Shown here piece by piece: positions 1 to 15,789 of a stretch of 64,000 nt of DNA (the first letter of the stretch is position 1; every line of letters begins with the position of its first letter). The stretch spans positions 58,791,554 to 58,855,553 of the forward strand of contig OX485803.1 of the NCBI GenBank assembly GCA_950295325.1. Reading direction: 5' to 3'. The notes beneath the pieces are model-generated. The model was given only the letters and a program-made list of their open reading frames with translations, did no database searches and was not told the origin of the DNA. The position numbers and the translations under genes were made by a program. This DNA comes from Polytrichum commune (lineage: Eukaryota; Streptophyta; Polytrichopsida; Polytrichales; Polytrichaceae).

Positions 1-1260
1 CATCCGGTAGGACTGGAATGGTCCGAGCAACTAAGTGTCTGCCATGGACACCCGAAAGCACCAAATCTAGACCCACATTGACGGAAACCTAAGCCACACT
101 GACGTTCTGTGCGGGTCCACAAAGAGCGCATGACTTTCCGGAAATATGGCAAACTTGAAAATGGGCCTCAATAGTCGTACACATCATCAGCCAGTGCTTC
201 TCCGAAGAGATAAGCAGAGATTAGCTCGCACAACTTCCGAGCGATGAACTACCATGAAGTATGCTAGTTGCGCATTGCCTTACAAGCTTTCTACTTTCAT
301 CACTAAGAGGGCTCCCGTGCCTACGTCCTGCTTGCATTCAAAAGTTGGCATAAACCTCCATGAAAGGGCATTACCTGAGTCAGTACTGGAGGCAAATGAC
401 AGAGAAGAGCAGAGGACGAGCAGCAATACGAACTTGGCGAAGGAGCGCATCCGTTGTAGCTGAAACCAGGCCGAGAGGCCTGCACCCAACTGAGCCATCC
501 ACGGAGACCTCAGAGGAGCAATGCCCTGCTCCTTCTATAACACCACACTGCACTGCTTGCCAGATCTACCACACAAACAGTTCCCTGTCTCCCTATTGCC
601 TACCCTGTGTGCTACTCCCCTCAGACTTGCGTCTGCCTCTCCTCGACACCTTACACTTGCACCACATTGTTGTCAACCCTGTCCAACCATTGCCACCCTA
701 ATCCCAATACACGGGCCTCCTCCGCAAAGCCTCGCTGTACGCCCACAGATCCTGCAGCTCCAGTAGCCAAGCACCTAACTTATCCGCCCTTCCCTTTGTC
801 ACTCTGTCGGTCTAGAGACACCCGCATGCGCCGAGACTCAGCTGCGCCTTGGCCGGCTTGCCTCGCCTCCTCCCTCGTCTAGCTCAGAGCATTGCCGGCA
901 GCTCACACACAGATAGATCGATTTCAAGCAGCGCCAAAGGCGGCGTATTGGGCCGAGCGCTGCCTGTCCTTCCCTGGGCCGAGAGTCCCAAGTGATGAGA
1001 GTGCTGGTGCAATGCCTAGCTAGCTAGCTGCTGATGAGAGTGGCAGCAGAGTCGCAAGCTAGCCCGGCGACGACGGAAGGAAGAAGGAAGGAAGGAGCGA
1101 AAGAGCGAAGGAAGGGGGCGTCCAAGTTCTTGTGATCTGTGTGTGCGCGCGCGTGTGTCTGACAAGGAGATCGACAACCAACCAACAACCAACAACCCAA
1201 CCGTCCGTTGCAAAATCACCGTGACATTGTGAATAACTTTCACTTCTTATAACTTAAGGT
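1..1260. other. GC-richer island, no gene recognised
   Basis: This stretch is richer in G and C than the AT-rich DNA that follows it. It contains pyrimidine-rich tracts at about 530-880, a purine tract of GGAA/GAAGG units at about 1075-1125 and a CAACC-rich segment near 1175-1200. Short open frames exist on both strands, but none shows a family motif or convincing codon structure. The composition is what one sees at a plant promoter or first non-coding exon, so it may be the 5' end of a transcription unit. I cannot identify a coding exon that it would belong to. Confidence 0.3.
1138..1159. repeat. alternating GT/GC tract
   Basis: A run of strictly alternating purine-pyrimidine steps (TGTGTGTGCGCGCGCGTGTG followed by TC). 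It lies at the edge of the GC-rich island. Such tracts can adopt Z-form DNA, but here it is only a simple repeat. Confidence 0.8.
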
Positions 1261-1438
1261 ACTCTCCTCTGTCACCTCATGTAAGTGAAGTTTGGAGCCG
1301 ATGAAGTTGTCTCTGTTGCTGTATGTTCAAATGTGTTGATTGAATCCCTTTGGAGTTTGCAAAAAATGCTACTGTGCTGTACCTTACTGTTTCGCATGCT
1401 TTTGCAATTTGATCATCAGTGACCGAGTCACACTTTAC

Positions 1439-2088
1439 CATTGTTTATGGTATTCAATGTCACTTGCGTACTAGCATTGCTCATCCTATTATGCACATTG
1501 AGCTATCTCTTAGGGCCGTTTCACACTACGGCCGCCCAAGTCGAGTGGTTGTGGGATTGAATGGCCAAACTTTGTTGAGAGTCCAAAGAAGTGGGCTGAA
1601 ATTACATAGCCAATAAAATATCGGAATTGGAGACTTCGGCCAAGCATGGTGTGCAGCCTCCAAAGGCCAAGCCCAAAGTCCAAAGGAAGAAGGAGCATCC
1701 CACTTTATTCCATGTCCAAAACAACCCCTCCAATCTAACGCCCAAGATCTTATCATTTTATTTTTATTTTTTAATGAACAAAAGTGACAGCCTTTCGACC
1801 ATAGTTTGGGTTTCCATTCCTGTCTGACCTAAATTTCCTTCGAGACTGTTGTCTTTGGTCAAAAAATATTGCCATGTATGCATTTTGGAGAGCAACGGTC
1901 TTTGGACTTTGCCCTCTAGTGTGAAGGGTCCAGAGGCCAAATTCTTGGTTTCTTGCACTATGATTGGTGGAAATCGATAGCCTCTCGACCTTCGGCCATA
2001 GTGTGAAGCGGCCCTTACATTGTTTACGGTATCCAATGTTACTTGCGTATTGGCATTACTCATCCTACTATGCACATTGAGCTATCTC
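1439..2088. repeat. 71-bp direct repeats flanking a MITE
   Basis: The 71 bases at 1439-1509 recur without gaps at 2018-2088, with seven differences by my count, all transitions. The MITE at 1513-2014 and its TTA target duplications lie exactly between the two copies. The repeat is therefore far longer than the 3-bp duplication expected of this element class. Either a 74-bp tandem dimer beginning with TTA existed and was hit at the unit boundary, or the duplication was made during insertion. Confidence 0.85.
1513..2014. mobile_element. Tourist-like (PIF/Harbinger) MITE, family GGGCC-TTCACAC, copy D
   Basis: The element begins GGGCCGTTTCACACTACGGCC and ends with the inverted form of GGGCCGCTTCACACTATGGCC. 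It is flanked on both sides by TTA (1510-1512 and 2015-2017), the target duplication typical of PIF/Harbinger elements. At 502 bp, with no transposase-like open frame, it is a non-autonomous MITE. Subterminal copies of the motif AGTGTGAAG occur inside it. Related copies lie at 45184, 57288 and 60657. Confidence 0.88.
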
Positions 2089-2092
2089 CTAA

Positions 2093-4940
2093 TTGAATGT
2101 CACCAAACTACAATGCATACTTATCTCTATTTGGCAAACACATGGTTGAAGTACATGCCACTCATTTGAACATACTTGCTACATTTCATTTTTATCATTA
2201 AATGATCATGAATGAATGTTCTATCTTTGTTTAGTTTAGAAATCTTCTCATCTAGTTTCAACTTCCCCCTCTTTCAAGATTGCAACATACCCCCACCTTG
2301 TCCATCTATTAATGTGAGTCACCTTGCCAAGCTATTTAACATGTCCTTATTGAACTTAAACCCATAATTAGTAGTTACATGTCATACATGTAGGCTTACA
2401 AGTACTCGTTATTATAGAAAATAAGATTGTTTGACCTTGACCATGCTTTAACACAACCACAAATATAATTCCAAGCCTTTTTTTATATTTGTTGGTAAAG
2501 TAAAAGTGAACCTCGTTGTAAAAACTTATAGAATTTCGTAAATCTACCATGAAAATGTTATATGTGTTGTAAATCATCTTTGGTTGTTACATGCCATCTG
2601 TAAAATAAAAGACTATTGACTAATATTTGAGTAAGTATGGACATGAGACTTGTCCAAACTTAATAATGGATATGAGAGTGTGTTTTTTTTTTTGCATAGT
2701 CAAGACATGCATATTGCATAAAATATATTTGAGAGAAAAAATAAAATAAATAAGACAAAACTCCCAATATTACCCATTTTAGAGTGCAATATGGTAAAAA
2801 AATCTCTTAAGGAATCTTTTTTCCCACAAAAAAACACAATATGCATGAACTAAAAAGTGTTGTACAACAAGAAATGCATTCCACATCTAGGATTAGTTGT
2901 TGTCATTTTTATCGGTAGGGCTGCTAATACAAATTCACATGTATGATTTCATTATGCCTATAACTCATGCATAAGTCCATATTTACTTAAGACTTATTTC
3001 ATTGTGAATTTTGCTATTTACTTACAATGTTTGTGAATTGTTGTTCTCATTTCCAATGTCATTTTTCATATTTTAAATGATAGTGTGCCTTATTTATCTA
3101 AACCTTGTGAATATGGATTGGTTCAATATGTATGTAACTTCAAGTTCGTGATTGATATATATTGTCTTAACTATACATTTACCATGTAACTCTTTCAAAA
3201 GACCTTGGCTTGTTTTCTCTAATGAATAGTTGATGAAAGTTTAGGATGTTATTGATTAACATACAAAAGAACCAAGGCTTATAAGAAAATCGTATTTTGG
3301 GGTTGGTGGAAAATTCACTATCATCTTCTTAAATTCCTATGTGTTGTTCTTTGCTCAAAGAGTTTTTTTTTATGGACTTTTTATGAGTATTTCAATTTGT
3401 TCATGCTCACTCAAAGCCAAGGGGGTGGCTTCTCAAACAAGAATGGTCAAAGGCTTTTGAGGTTCTTCTAGGGTTTTAGCATCACAAGTTTCAAGTTAAT
3501 TTCATTATCAAATGATACATAAATTGTAGTGAACGATCCAAATCTTAATGTTTTAATCCTCTAAAGAGACCATTATTGAAAGAAAAAAATATTTTTGATG
3601 TAACTCATCGCATATTCCCTCCCAACATAGGCTCCAATAATGCCCAAATCACACCTCTACTCATATATTTGTTATGTTATTTTAATATGTGAAACATGGG
3701 AGGCTTTGAAGATTATTAGATCTTATGAATTTCACCTCATTTACATCCATAATGTTAGATTTATGAGTTGGATGTTTCTTATTTTTATTTAACAATGCTC
3801 AAAGAGAGGGCTTCAAGATCACTTGTTTCATACCCAACACCCCTTTGTGGAATAAAGTGTTTAATAATCTTCACATGTACATTTTGTGACAAAAAAAACA
3901 CTCCTTGAGAACACGAGGCACATGGCTCAAATCTTTGAACCACCGTTGTCTAATCTATTAGACTATAAATAGGCATAGAAAGGGGACCATGTTATCAACA
4001 TGTGCATTTTTAATTTTTTACATGTGGTATAATTCATAATATTCTTAAGCATTTATAACACTTACATGTGCATTGGGACTAAACCACCCATTACACCCAA
4101 ATTATATTGCAAGATAACCTAGGTATTCAAGCATTCAATCTATGCATTGAGTTCATACATTTAGTTGCTCCAAATTTGTGAAGTCATTGTATTAAATTGA
4201 ATCTATTGAATACATGTTCAAAGTCTTGCTCATAGTAGGTCACAACCACTTCACTTGTTAGGCCCAACTTGTATTGGCAAGTCAACCTACCCACCCCAAT
4301 TCACACATACCAAAGAGGAATTCACAAATTTGCAATAAGCATGCTTTGATGTACAGGCCAGTTCACCTTTGCTTAAGAAAGTGGCAATTTTGTTCTTAAT
4401 TCTATAATGGACATGCTATATAGCTCATGAATCGACACTCAAGTTTGGCAAGCATGCACGGTTTATCAAATCTTCACAATCAAGTGAAAAGTGGTGAAAA
4501 ATGTCATTGGTAGGCTAGCTTAAGGAAGGACTTGCTACCACATTGCCATTGGGTTTAAATCATCCCATGGGTAAATTCAAGATTTATTCTTGGTTGGGTG
4601 CAAGCATAGGAAAGTGGACAAAAAACGTGCGATGGTATCTTAAAACCATAGTTTTTTTCTTTTTGGTCAAACACCTAAAAGTAGTAGCAAAATGTTGTTT
4701 AAATTGATTTTATTTTTTCATGGTGACTTGTATTGTTGTGTTAAGTACTAAATGTGGAACACCAAGTTGAGGTCTTCAAAACTTAATAGAAAAAATAATG
4801 CTAAAAATAATGGTTAGATCTGGTTTTGAACGTAAAGCGAATGAACTTAACTGTTTTGATTTTGATTTTGTTCATATTCCTTAAACTCGTTATACATTCG
4901 AGGTCATTACCAAATATTAATGTAGAAAATCACCAATTCA
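2093..4940. other. AT-rich intergenic DNA, nothing recognised
   Basis: Nearly 2.9 kb of AT-rich sequence with homopolymer A and T runs. I saw no family motif, no long open frame and no clear repeat pair. The short open frames present are what chance gives in this composition. Confidence 0.7.
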
Positions 4941-4941
4941 A

Positions 4942-4962
4942 TGTGTGTGTGTGTGTGTGTGT

Positions 4963-5022
<60 letters not shown>

Positions 5023-5029
5023 GTGTGTG
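4942..5029. repeat. compound microsatellite (TG)n(AC)n(AT)n(GT)n
   Basis: Four dinucleotide blocks follow one another: TG repeats at about 4942-4964, AC repeats at 4965-5003, AT repeats at 5003-5022 and a short GT block to 5029. The TG and AC blocks are reverse complements, so the tract is also a long imperfect palindrome. A 96-residue open frame crosses it but is an artefact of the repeat. Confidence 0.97.
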
Positions 5030-7720
5030 AAAATTACTTGTTCAATATCATCACTTGCACACCCACTTGCCACGTCTTCTAAAATATGTAGACTTTTTTT
5101 GAGGTTGTTTTTGTGAACACCATTTGCTTGGCCTTATAGATCAATATGATAGTTTAAATATCATGGATTTTTTTTCTTCACAAAATTGAAAGTTAGCATA
5201 TTATTTTATATCACTTTCACTTAAACATTTGCAAGGATCAAGAGTGGACAACTCAAACAGGTGAGTGTTACCACCATTGTAAATTTTAAGCTAATTACTT
5301 GTATACTTGTAATACTAAAAATGGTGTTAAAATAAACAAAAATACACCCTCCCATCCCCCCCATTTGATTTGGTTTTTTTAATAGGATATTAAAACTATA
5401 AATTTCACCTTGTTTACATAAGGTTCAAAATTATACATTAAATGCTTCTCTATTTCTATCTAAAATTGCTCAAAGGAGGGGTTGAAGATGACCTATTTTG
5501 GATTAGAAGTGGGACTAGATTGTACCTAAACAAATTAATAAGTCATCCATGTCATCTCCAGTTGGTTAGTGAAGGGCCTTCCAGTTGGCACGTGAGACCC
5601 CCTTGTCTCCTCTTAGCTGTTGTGAAACTTATCACTGAGTTGTAAATATCAATGAATTGGCAAAGGGCTATGATGTGACTTTGGATACTTTAAATCCATT
5701 TTCTAACAATCAACGAATTGTTATATCAAATTATCCTCAGTGACACGAGTTATTAATATATTTGACATATGTTATGTGTCATGTAAATTTTATAATTATG
5801 ACCTTACAATAATTTGTGGATTAACAGTTTGTTGTAGAAAAAAAATATAAAAAATATTTGAGATGATATTATAAGACAAATAATCATTCAAATGATGACC
5901 ATATAAATCAAGGTATCGAAAAAAAGTATAACAATATAGATCAAGGTATCAAAAGAAACAATGACAATAAATTAGAAGGTATCGAGAATTTCAAAACTAT
6001 TAATTAAATGCTATAATGTGATGTATAAAGTATGGTTATGAAGAACATAAGTATTGAGGATACATTTTCCAATATAATCATCCACGTCTATTGTGTCAAG
6101 TCACTTGAAAACTACATTCTTTTGTATAATTAGTATGAGCCACACTAATTTCCCATTGCCCACACTATTTTCCGACTATAATTTGAAATAGCCCACTCTA
6201 GTTTCTGGTGTGAAAATTGAGTGTGGGCATTTTTGCCTACATATTTGGATGATTTTTTTAAAAAATTATTCATTTTTTAAAAAAAATTCTCCATAAAATC
6301 TTATATTTTGTAACTATCCATTTTCAATCACTTGTATTTTGAGATTTTGATCAAACTTGCAACAATAATATAAATACCACTAGGGAGTGGATTGTCTCTC
6401 AAATAGGCGGTGATGTTTATTGCCTATACTTGAGCAACCATCCTTGACATGGAATATTGTAAAGTTTTATTATTAGATCAAAGATTTTGTGCAAAGTGTT
6501 ACCTACTCTTGCATATTTGACTCATGGGGTTTCAATCGAGGTTGCAAAAGCTTAACACAATTATAATAGGCCCATGCATTCTCTCCTGAGAAGTTTTCAA
6601 GCTTTGTAAACCCCATTGAACATCCTTTAGAGACATGTGTTGAAAGAACGTTGTTGTCCAAGTCTTCCATTAAAATTCTCAACCTAGTGCCAAACCTTAG
6701 TCATGTCTTTACTATAACCTAAGATACTTCTAGATTCATTCCTTCTATTGCCAAATCTATCTTACACTATCATAACTATCTAGAAGGCTCTACACCGTCA
6801 ATGCATACCTCAAGCTTCCAGACCATACAAACTTCAAGTGAAGTATACTAGATGTATATTAGAAAAATCTAAACCATGTAGACAATTGTGCAAACTATAC
6901 ACACTTAATTTCGTATCCAACATCACGTTATTGTATATTGAAGTACAATTGATATTACTAAACCTTCAACGACTAATGCAACAATGCATTGCAATGAAAA
7001 CATATATTCAAAAAATGAAATCATCTTGCCAAAGTTTACGGTACAAGCTCCCTTTCAAAAAAAAAAAAAGATTTTTCCTCATGTGGTCCTGCAAATGTGG
7101 AGGGAAAAATATTTAATTTGCCACCTCATGTTTGTGTCCAATGATAATGCACACCTGATCATGGATCCCCTTGCTGCAAACACACCATGAGAACGAAGAT
7201 ATTCATTAACATGAGGGAAGCTAGCATGTGAGTTGTGAGCGATAACATGTGAATAATGAGCAATAACATGAGATATCATTTTCCATTTATAGAATATACT
7301 CCACAAATTCCGAATAAGTTGGCTATAAATGGAACGCAAAGAGACATTTGACATAAAAAAAACTCTACTACCATGGAATTCATGCTCTATATTTTGTCAA
7401 GGGGTCTATTACCATTTAGTCATCATGTTTTTGCAGATCTATAAATAAGCCTCAATATATTTTTGTAATTTGAATGCTAGTGAATGGAACTTCAAAATAG
7501 CTACAATTACCTACATATATTGAAGGTTCATAGAATTTATATTTCAACGATGTACTAACAACACATCTTGATTATATATCATTGATTATCAATGCTCAAT
7601 AATAGTTGCAACCCTATATCATTTGGGTATGATGCCCATGACCTTGTTGTAATTCAAAGTTACAGTTGCATACACGAAGGTGCTTGCCATCATGTAGTCA
7701 ACATTGCATATAGATTATGA
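5030..7720. other. AT-rich intergenic DNA, nothing recognised
   Basis: Low-GC sequence with scattered A and T runs. The region at 5880-6000 has short repeats of an ATCAAGGTATC-like phrase. No protein motif, RNA gene or bounded mobile element could be seen on either strand. Confidence 0.65.
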
Positions 7721-7727
7721 ATACGTG

Positions 7728-8360
7728 ATACATCCATACACATACTCACCTCCGTTTTATACTCTTAACAACAATGGTATTAATGTCCATGTGGTAGAAT
7801 TTATCTAAGACAACAATATACATGAGACCGTGAAATTGATAATGACACATGTGCAAATATCCAGAAGATATACATATTGGTATTGCAAAATGTTGGGTTA
7901 GCTATGTTACACCCACACATACTTACCTTCATTTATACCCTCAACAACTTCGGTCTAAATGTCTGAATGTCTTTGCGGTATAAAACTATCCAAAGATGCA
8001 ATGTATGAAATACCATGAAATTCAAGAACAAGGCTTTTGGATGGCTGACCAGGCGGACTAGTTCCTCCCTCTTCACCCCTGGGAGGCCCTACGAGCAATT
8101 GTGGATTGCCAGCCCAACCTCCCCCACGATGTGCAAGCGGTGGTGGAGCAGTGGTCATAGTTGCAAAGGATGTTGCCATCCAAAATGGTTTTGATGAAAT
8201 AAGTCGCGGAAATTTAGGGTTTATGAGAATCGACGGCCAAGGAGGAAAAAAAAATGCATCATTGGTCAACCCTAAAAAAGAGGTAATGTGGTTGTGCTAC
8301 ATGACATTTTTCTTGTTATGCACTCGGGACCTTTACCTCAATGACATATGTGCAAATATA
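7728..8360. repeat. diverged tandem repeat, about 180-bp unit, second unit interrupted
   Basis: The segment starting near 7731 (CATCCATACACATACTCACC) recurs in diverged form from 7911 (ACCCACACATACTTACCTTC), a spacing of about 180. The shared phrases continue through ATACCATGAAATTC-like sequence. In the second unit the match breaks near 8025 and resumes near 8338 with AATGACATATGTGCAAATAT, suggesting an insertion of about 310 bp that is richer in G and C. A third, partial unit lies near 9575-9700. Confidence 0.6.
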
Positions 8361-9049
8361 AAATAGATTTTATCTAGATAAATCTATAGTGTTGTCAAGG
8401 AAAATCTCATGCCATAGATGCATGCATGATACATAACCATTTTGTACATAATTTGATTACATGAAGAGACACACCTATTCAAATTGTCAATGGTTATATA
8501 TTAAGAGCAAGGCTTCCTTATTTCCTTATGGGAAGGAAAGATAGCAATGAAGGTTGTCAACGGTTTTATATGCCGAGCAAAGGATTCTTACACATGCTAT
8601 TACTAGAGAATGTTTAGAATTTATTTTCATGGATGGTCTTGGGAGCTTGACTTTAATCTTTATTGCTTTTTTTCCTCCCCAAAACATAACATTACTCAGT
8701 TGATCAGCTGTGTTTAGTTGCCTTGACTTTAGATTCAGATCATTAGGATTCCAACACCCATAGGCTTTATTCTCAAATGTATCATGGGGCCCATAAACAC
8801 AACTCATCAACCGAGTAATGTTATGAACCCCATTGTTTACCACTGCATCATAAAAAACCCAATAATTTGTATATAATACACGACTATGATGTTCATGTAC
8901 TTATTATTATCAAAATATGTAAGTTATTTTTTCCTCCGGAAACAAACTCACCTATTCCATCTTAATTTGAGATGTCAAATAGAAAAGTTTTGCAATACCT
9001 TTGTAGATGATTGTGGATGGAAAAGAAGGTTCACATAACCTTGAATTTT

Positions 9050-9530
9050 TGAATAAGATCAAAATTTTGAGGAAAATAAAAAAATAAAAATTTAAAGAAT
9101 AAAATCAAAACTTTGAATAGAAATAAATTTAAAATAGAAATAGATTTTGAGTAAATTTATTTTCTGAATATATATTTTAATAGTGAAAGTGCATTTTGAA
9201 TGAAATTAAAATGGAATAAAATTAAAAAAGGGAATAAGAATAAGAATTGAATATTTTAAAAATTAAAATACTGAATAGAATTAAAATATGGAATATAATT
9301 CAGATACTCAATGGAATTCAAAAAATGAATAAAATTCAAAAAAATAACATTCATAATAATGAATAAAATTGGAAAATTGAATGAAATTCAGATATTGAAT
9401 AAAATTCAGTAAAATTAAAAATTGTAAAAATTGTATAAAATTCAACACTGAATAAAATTCAACATTGAATAAAACTCAAAATTGAACAAAATTGAAAATT
9501 GAAAAAATTGAAAATTTAAAGAGAAATCTA
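9050..9530. repeat. degenerate AT-rich minisatellite
   Basis: About 480 bp made almost wholly of variants of TGAATAAAATTCAAAAAT, with many GAATAAAATTCA cores. The units are degenerate and their period is irregular. C is very scarce. It has no coding capacity on either strand. Confidence 0.8.
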
Positions 9531-9784
9531 GATCTCTCTTCCCCAACCACATATTTGTAATGAATATTGGCACTGAAAAATGTTGGGTCGGGCCAGATAA
9601 AAGTACGTTACACCCATACACATATCATACTACCTTTACTGCTTCTTCTTTTATTTATAACCAATACGGCTAGAAACTATATTTGAAGACAACGTCCTAG
9701 GTTCAAAAGAAAAAATCACAAATTTTCCATATAATTTTTGTAGATTTTAGAAAATACAAAGTTTCCCAATTTTTCAAACAATTG

Positions 9785-9841
9785 AACGAGTGCCGAAGTG
9801 GTAAAGGTACTCGGTACATATTATTCATTTGGGGCTTGAAC

Positions 9842-9878
<37 letters not shown>

Positions 9879-9990
9879 CCACAGTCCCTGCAGTAAAGTA
9901 GATTTGTGGACGGACAGTGAGCTTAAGTGTGGGAGTCTAATTACTCCTCCTTATTATGCTGACTGGACAGGAGTGGTCTGCCTTATAGCT
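9785..9990 (+). mobile_element. possible tRNA-derived SINE head with (CT)n
   Basis: TGCCGAAGTGGTAAAGG near 9791 resembles a Pol III A box, and GGGGCTTGAACGG near 9829 resembles a degenerate B box at the right spacing of about 40 nt. A (CT)n run at 9844-9873 follows, then CT-rich sequence. This arrangement is seen in plant tRNA-derived SINEs. No clear tail or target duplication was found, so the 3' boundary is a guess. Confidence 0.4.
9844..9873. repeat. (CT)n microsatellite
   Basis: About 15 uninterrupted CT units, directly after the SINE-like B box and about 1 kb upstream of the ATE1 start codon. Confidence 0.95.
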
Positions 9991-9999
9991 CCCAAGGGA

Positions 10000-10878
10000 T
10001 ACCCTAGGTTCCCTTGGTGCCCCGTTCCCATGAAGCGTTCTCATGGTTCCCCACTTCGTCTCGCTCCCTTCCCAGGTTCTGCCTTTCTTTCTCTCTCTCT
10101 CTCTGCTCTTGGGATGATGCGCAATCGGCTTCCCAGCCCAAGCCCCTTCGATGATCGCCACAGCTAAGCTTATAGCCTTGCCTTTCCTCCAGCTTGCCAT
10201 GCACGCCTTCCTTGTACATGGCATGTGAAGAAGTAGAGCTATTTCCTGCACCGTATGGCCATGGGATCGCACCAACAACTCTGCTGCTGACACACACCCA
10301 TTTTTGACTCCAGTCTTCGATTGCATCTCCGTACCTGCTGCACCTTTCAATCGCGACTCTTTTGATTCTCCAAGCCCCCCTGCTCTCTCTCTCTCTCTCG
10401 TGCGCGCGCGCTGTCAGATTGATCATCTCGAATAATTTCCTGTACAGAGTGAGTGTTTTGGTCTTTTTCTCACTTGGCTCATCCCCCCCCCCCCTTTTCT
10501 CTTTAATTAGGGTTCAAATTCACACCAGACTCCGAGGTTGGAGCTACCTGAAAGCTTTGTATCTGTGCGACTGCCTCTGTACATAATCGGATTGGAACAT
10601 AAGGTTTGTGGAGGATTTGGGTTGTCTTGGAATGCTGTAGAATCTACATAGGACATATGTTGGTTTGGGAGGGACAAGAGCATCGGATGATATTGGGTTG
10701 CACACAAGGTGTTGATCTTCTGGATGTGAGTTTTGTACGTGAAGGTTTGGTTCAACTGGGAAGGGGAAGGTGGTAGCATTGGTGCAGCCATACATGAAAG
10801 ATCGACGACCTCGGAACCTGAGGGCATGAATTGGAGGGTGGATCAGTGAAAGGTTTTTGATGTTTGAGCACTCGGAGG
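10000..10878 (+). promoter_or_regulatory. ATE1 promoter / 5' untranslated region
   Basis: The 880 bp upstream of the ATE1 start codon are richer in G and C than the intergenic background. They carry pyrimidine patches: CTCTCTCTCTCTC near 10090, a (CT)n run near 10382-10399 followed by TGCGCGCGCGC, and a C run near 10485. Such patches are common around plant transcription start sites. No TATA box could be placed with confidence. The transcription start, and whether a leader intron exists, cannot be fixed from sequence alone. Minus-strand open frames of up to 140 codons cross this region but depend on the low-complexity tracts. Confidence 0.5.
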
Positions 10879-15108
<4,230 letters not shown>

Positions 15109-15760
15109 TCAGGCCAGTGGCAAATATTTCCTTACTACAAAGAAAATCGTGGTGGTTTCAGAAGCTGATAGATCTGTAATGTTGATTTCTCGAGGTCTTT
15201 CTTCCTTCTACTCCTACCTATTGAAGTTCACATGCCTAGTTCTCAATGGAAGCTGTCAAGGACTCATAGGTTGTGGGTTTCATGAGGCTGGCAGTTCAAC
15301 TAGAACCATGTCTTGCACCTGCATCCCTGAAATGTGGTGGTTACATGTAAATAATTTAGTCATCCCTAGGGCATCAAAATACAGATGAGTTCTTGTCACA
15401 GTCCAGTTGAATATCCAGTTCCTGCTGGATACTGTCATAGTTTAAATTGGAATGCACTCATTGTGCAACCCCCTCAACCCATACTTATGGGAATGACATG
15501 GTAAAGGGCAGTTTAGGCTCCGAGCTCAAGCCCTCATAGATCATCTGCTTTTCTCAAGCCAGGTTACTCATATTTGATATAGCTTCTGCCCACTTTACAT
15601 ACTCCTGCATTCGAAACATTCATGAGTTGATTGAGGTCTTATCTGCTTGCAGGTCAGCAGTTTGACTACGTAAGCAAATGGCTGGTATCCTGATGATTCA
15701 GTTTATTGTGGTTGAGAGTTTCTTTGTAGGTATGTATTTCATGGGTGAGACCAGATCTAT
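15109..15760 (+). other. likely ATE1 3' untranslated region
   Basis: Sequence after the ATE1 stop keeps a transcript-like composition for several hundred bases. No clear polyadenylation signal could be chosen over others. A 79-codon open frame at 15149-15388 shows no family motif and follows the stop, so I treat it as part of the trailer. A C run followed by an A run sits at about 15773-15790. Confidence 0.4.
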
Positions 15761-15789
15761 AGTGATTGTGTCCCCCCCCCCACAAAAAA

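Noticed and set aside
4826-5116. 96-codon frame with V/C then T/H then I/Y repeats
   Set aside because: Produced entirely by the compound microsatellite.
9937-10426. Minus-strand open frames of 137 and 140 codons upstream of ATE1
   Set aside because: They overlap each other in different frames, depend on CT/GA-rich tracts and show no motif; the region is better explained as the ATE1 promoter and leader.
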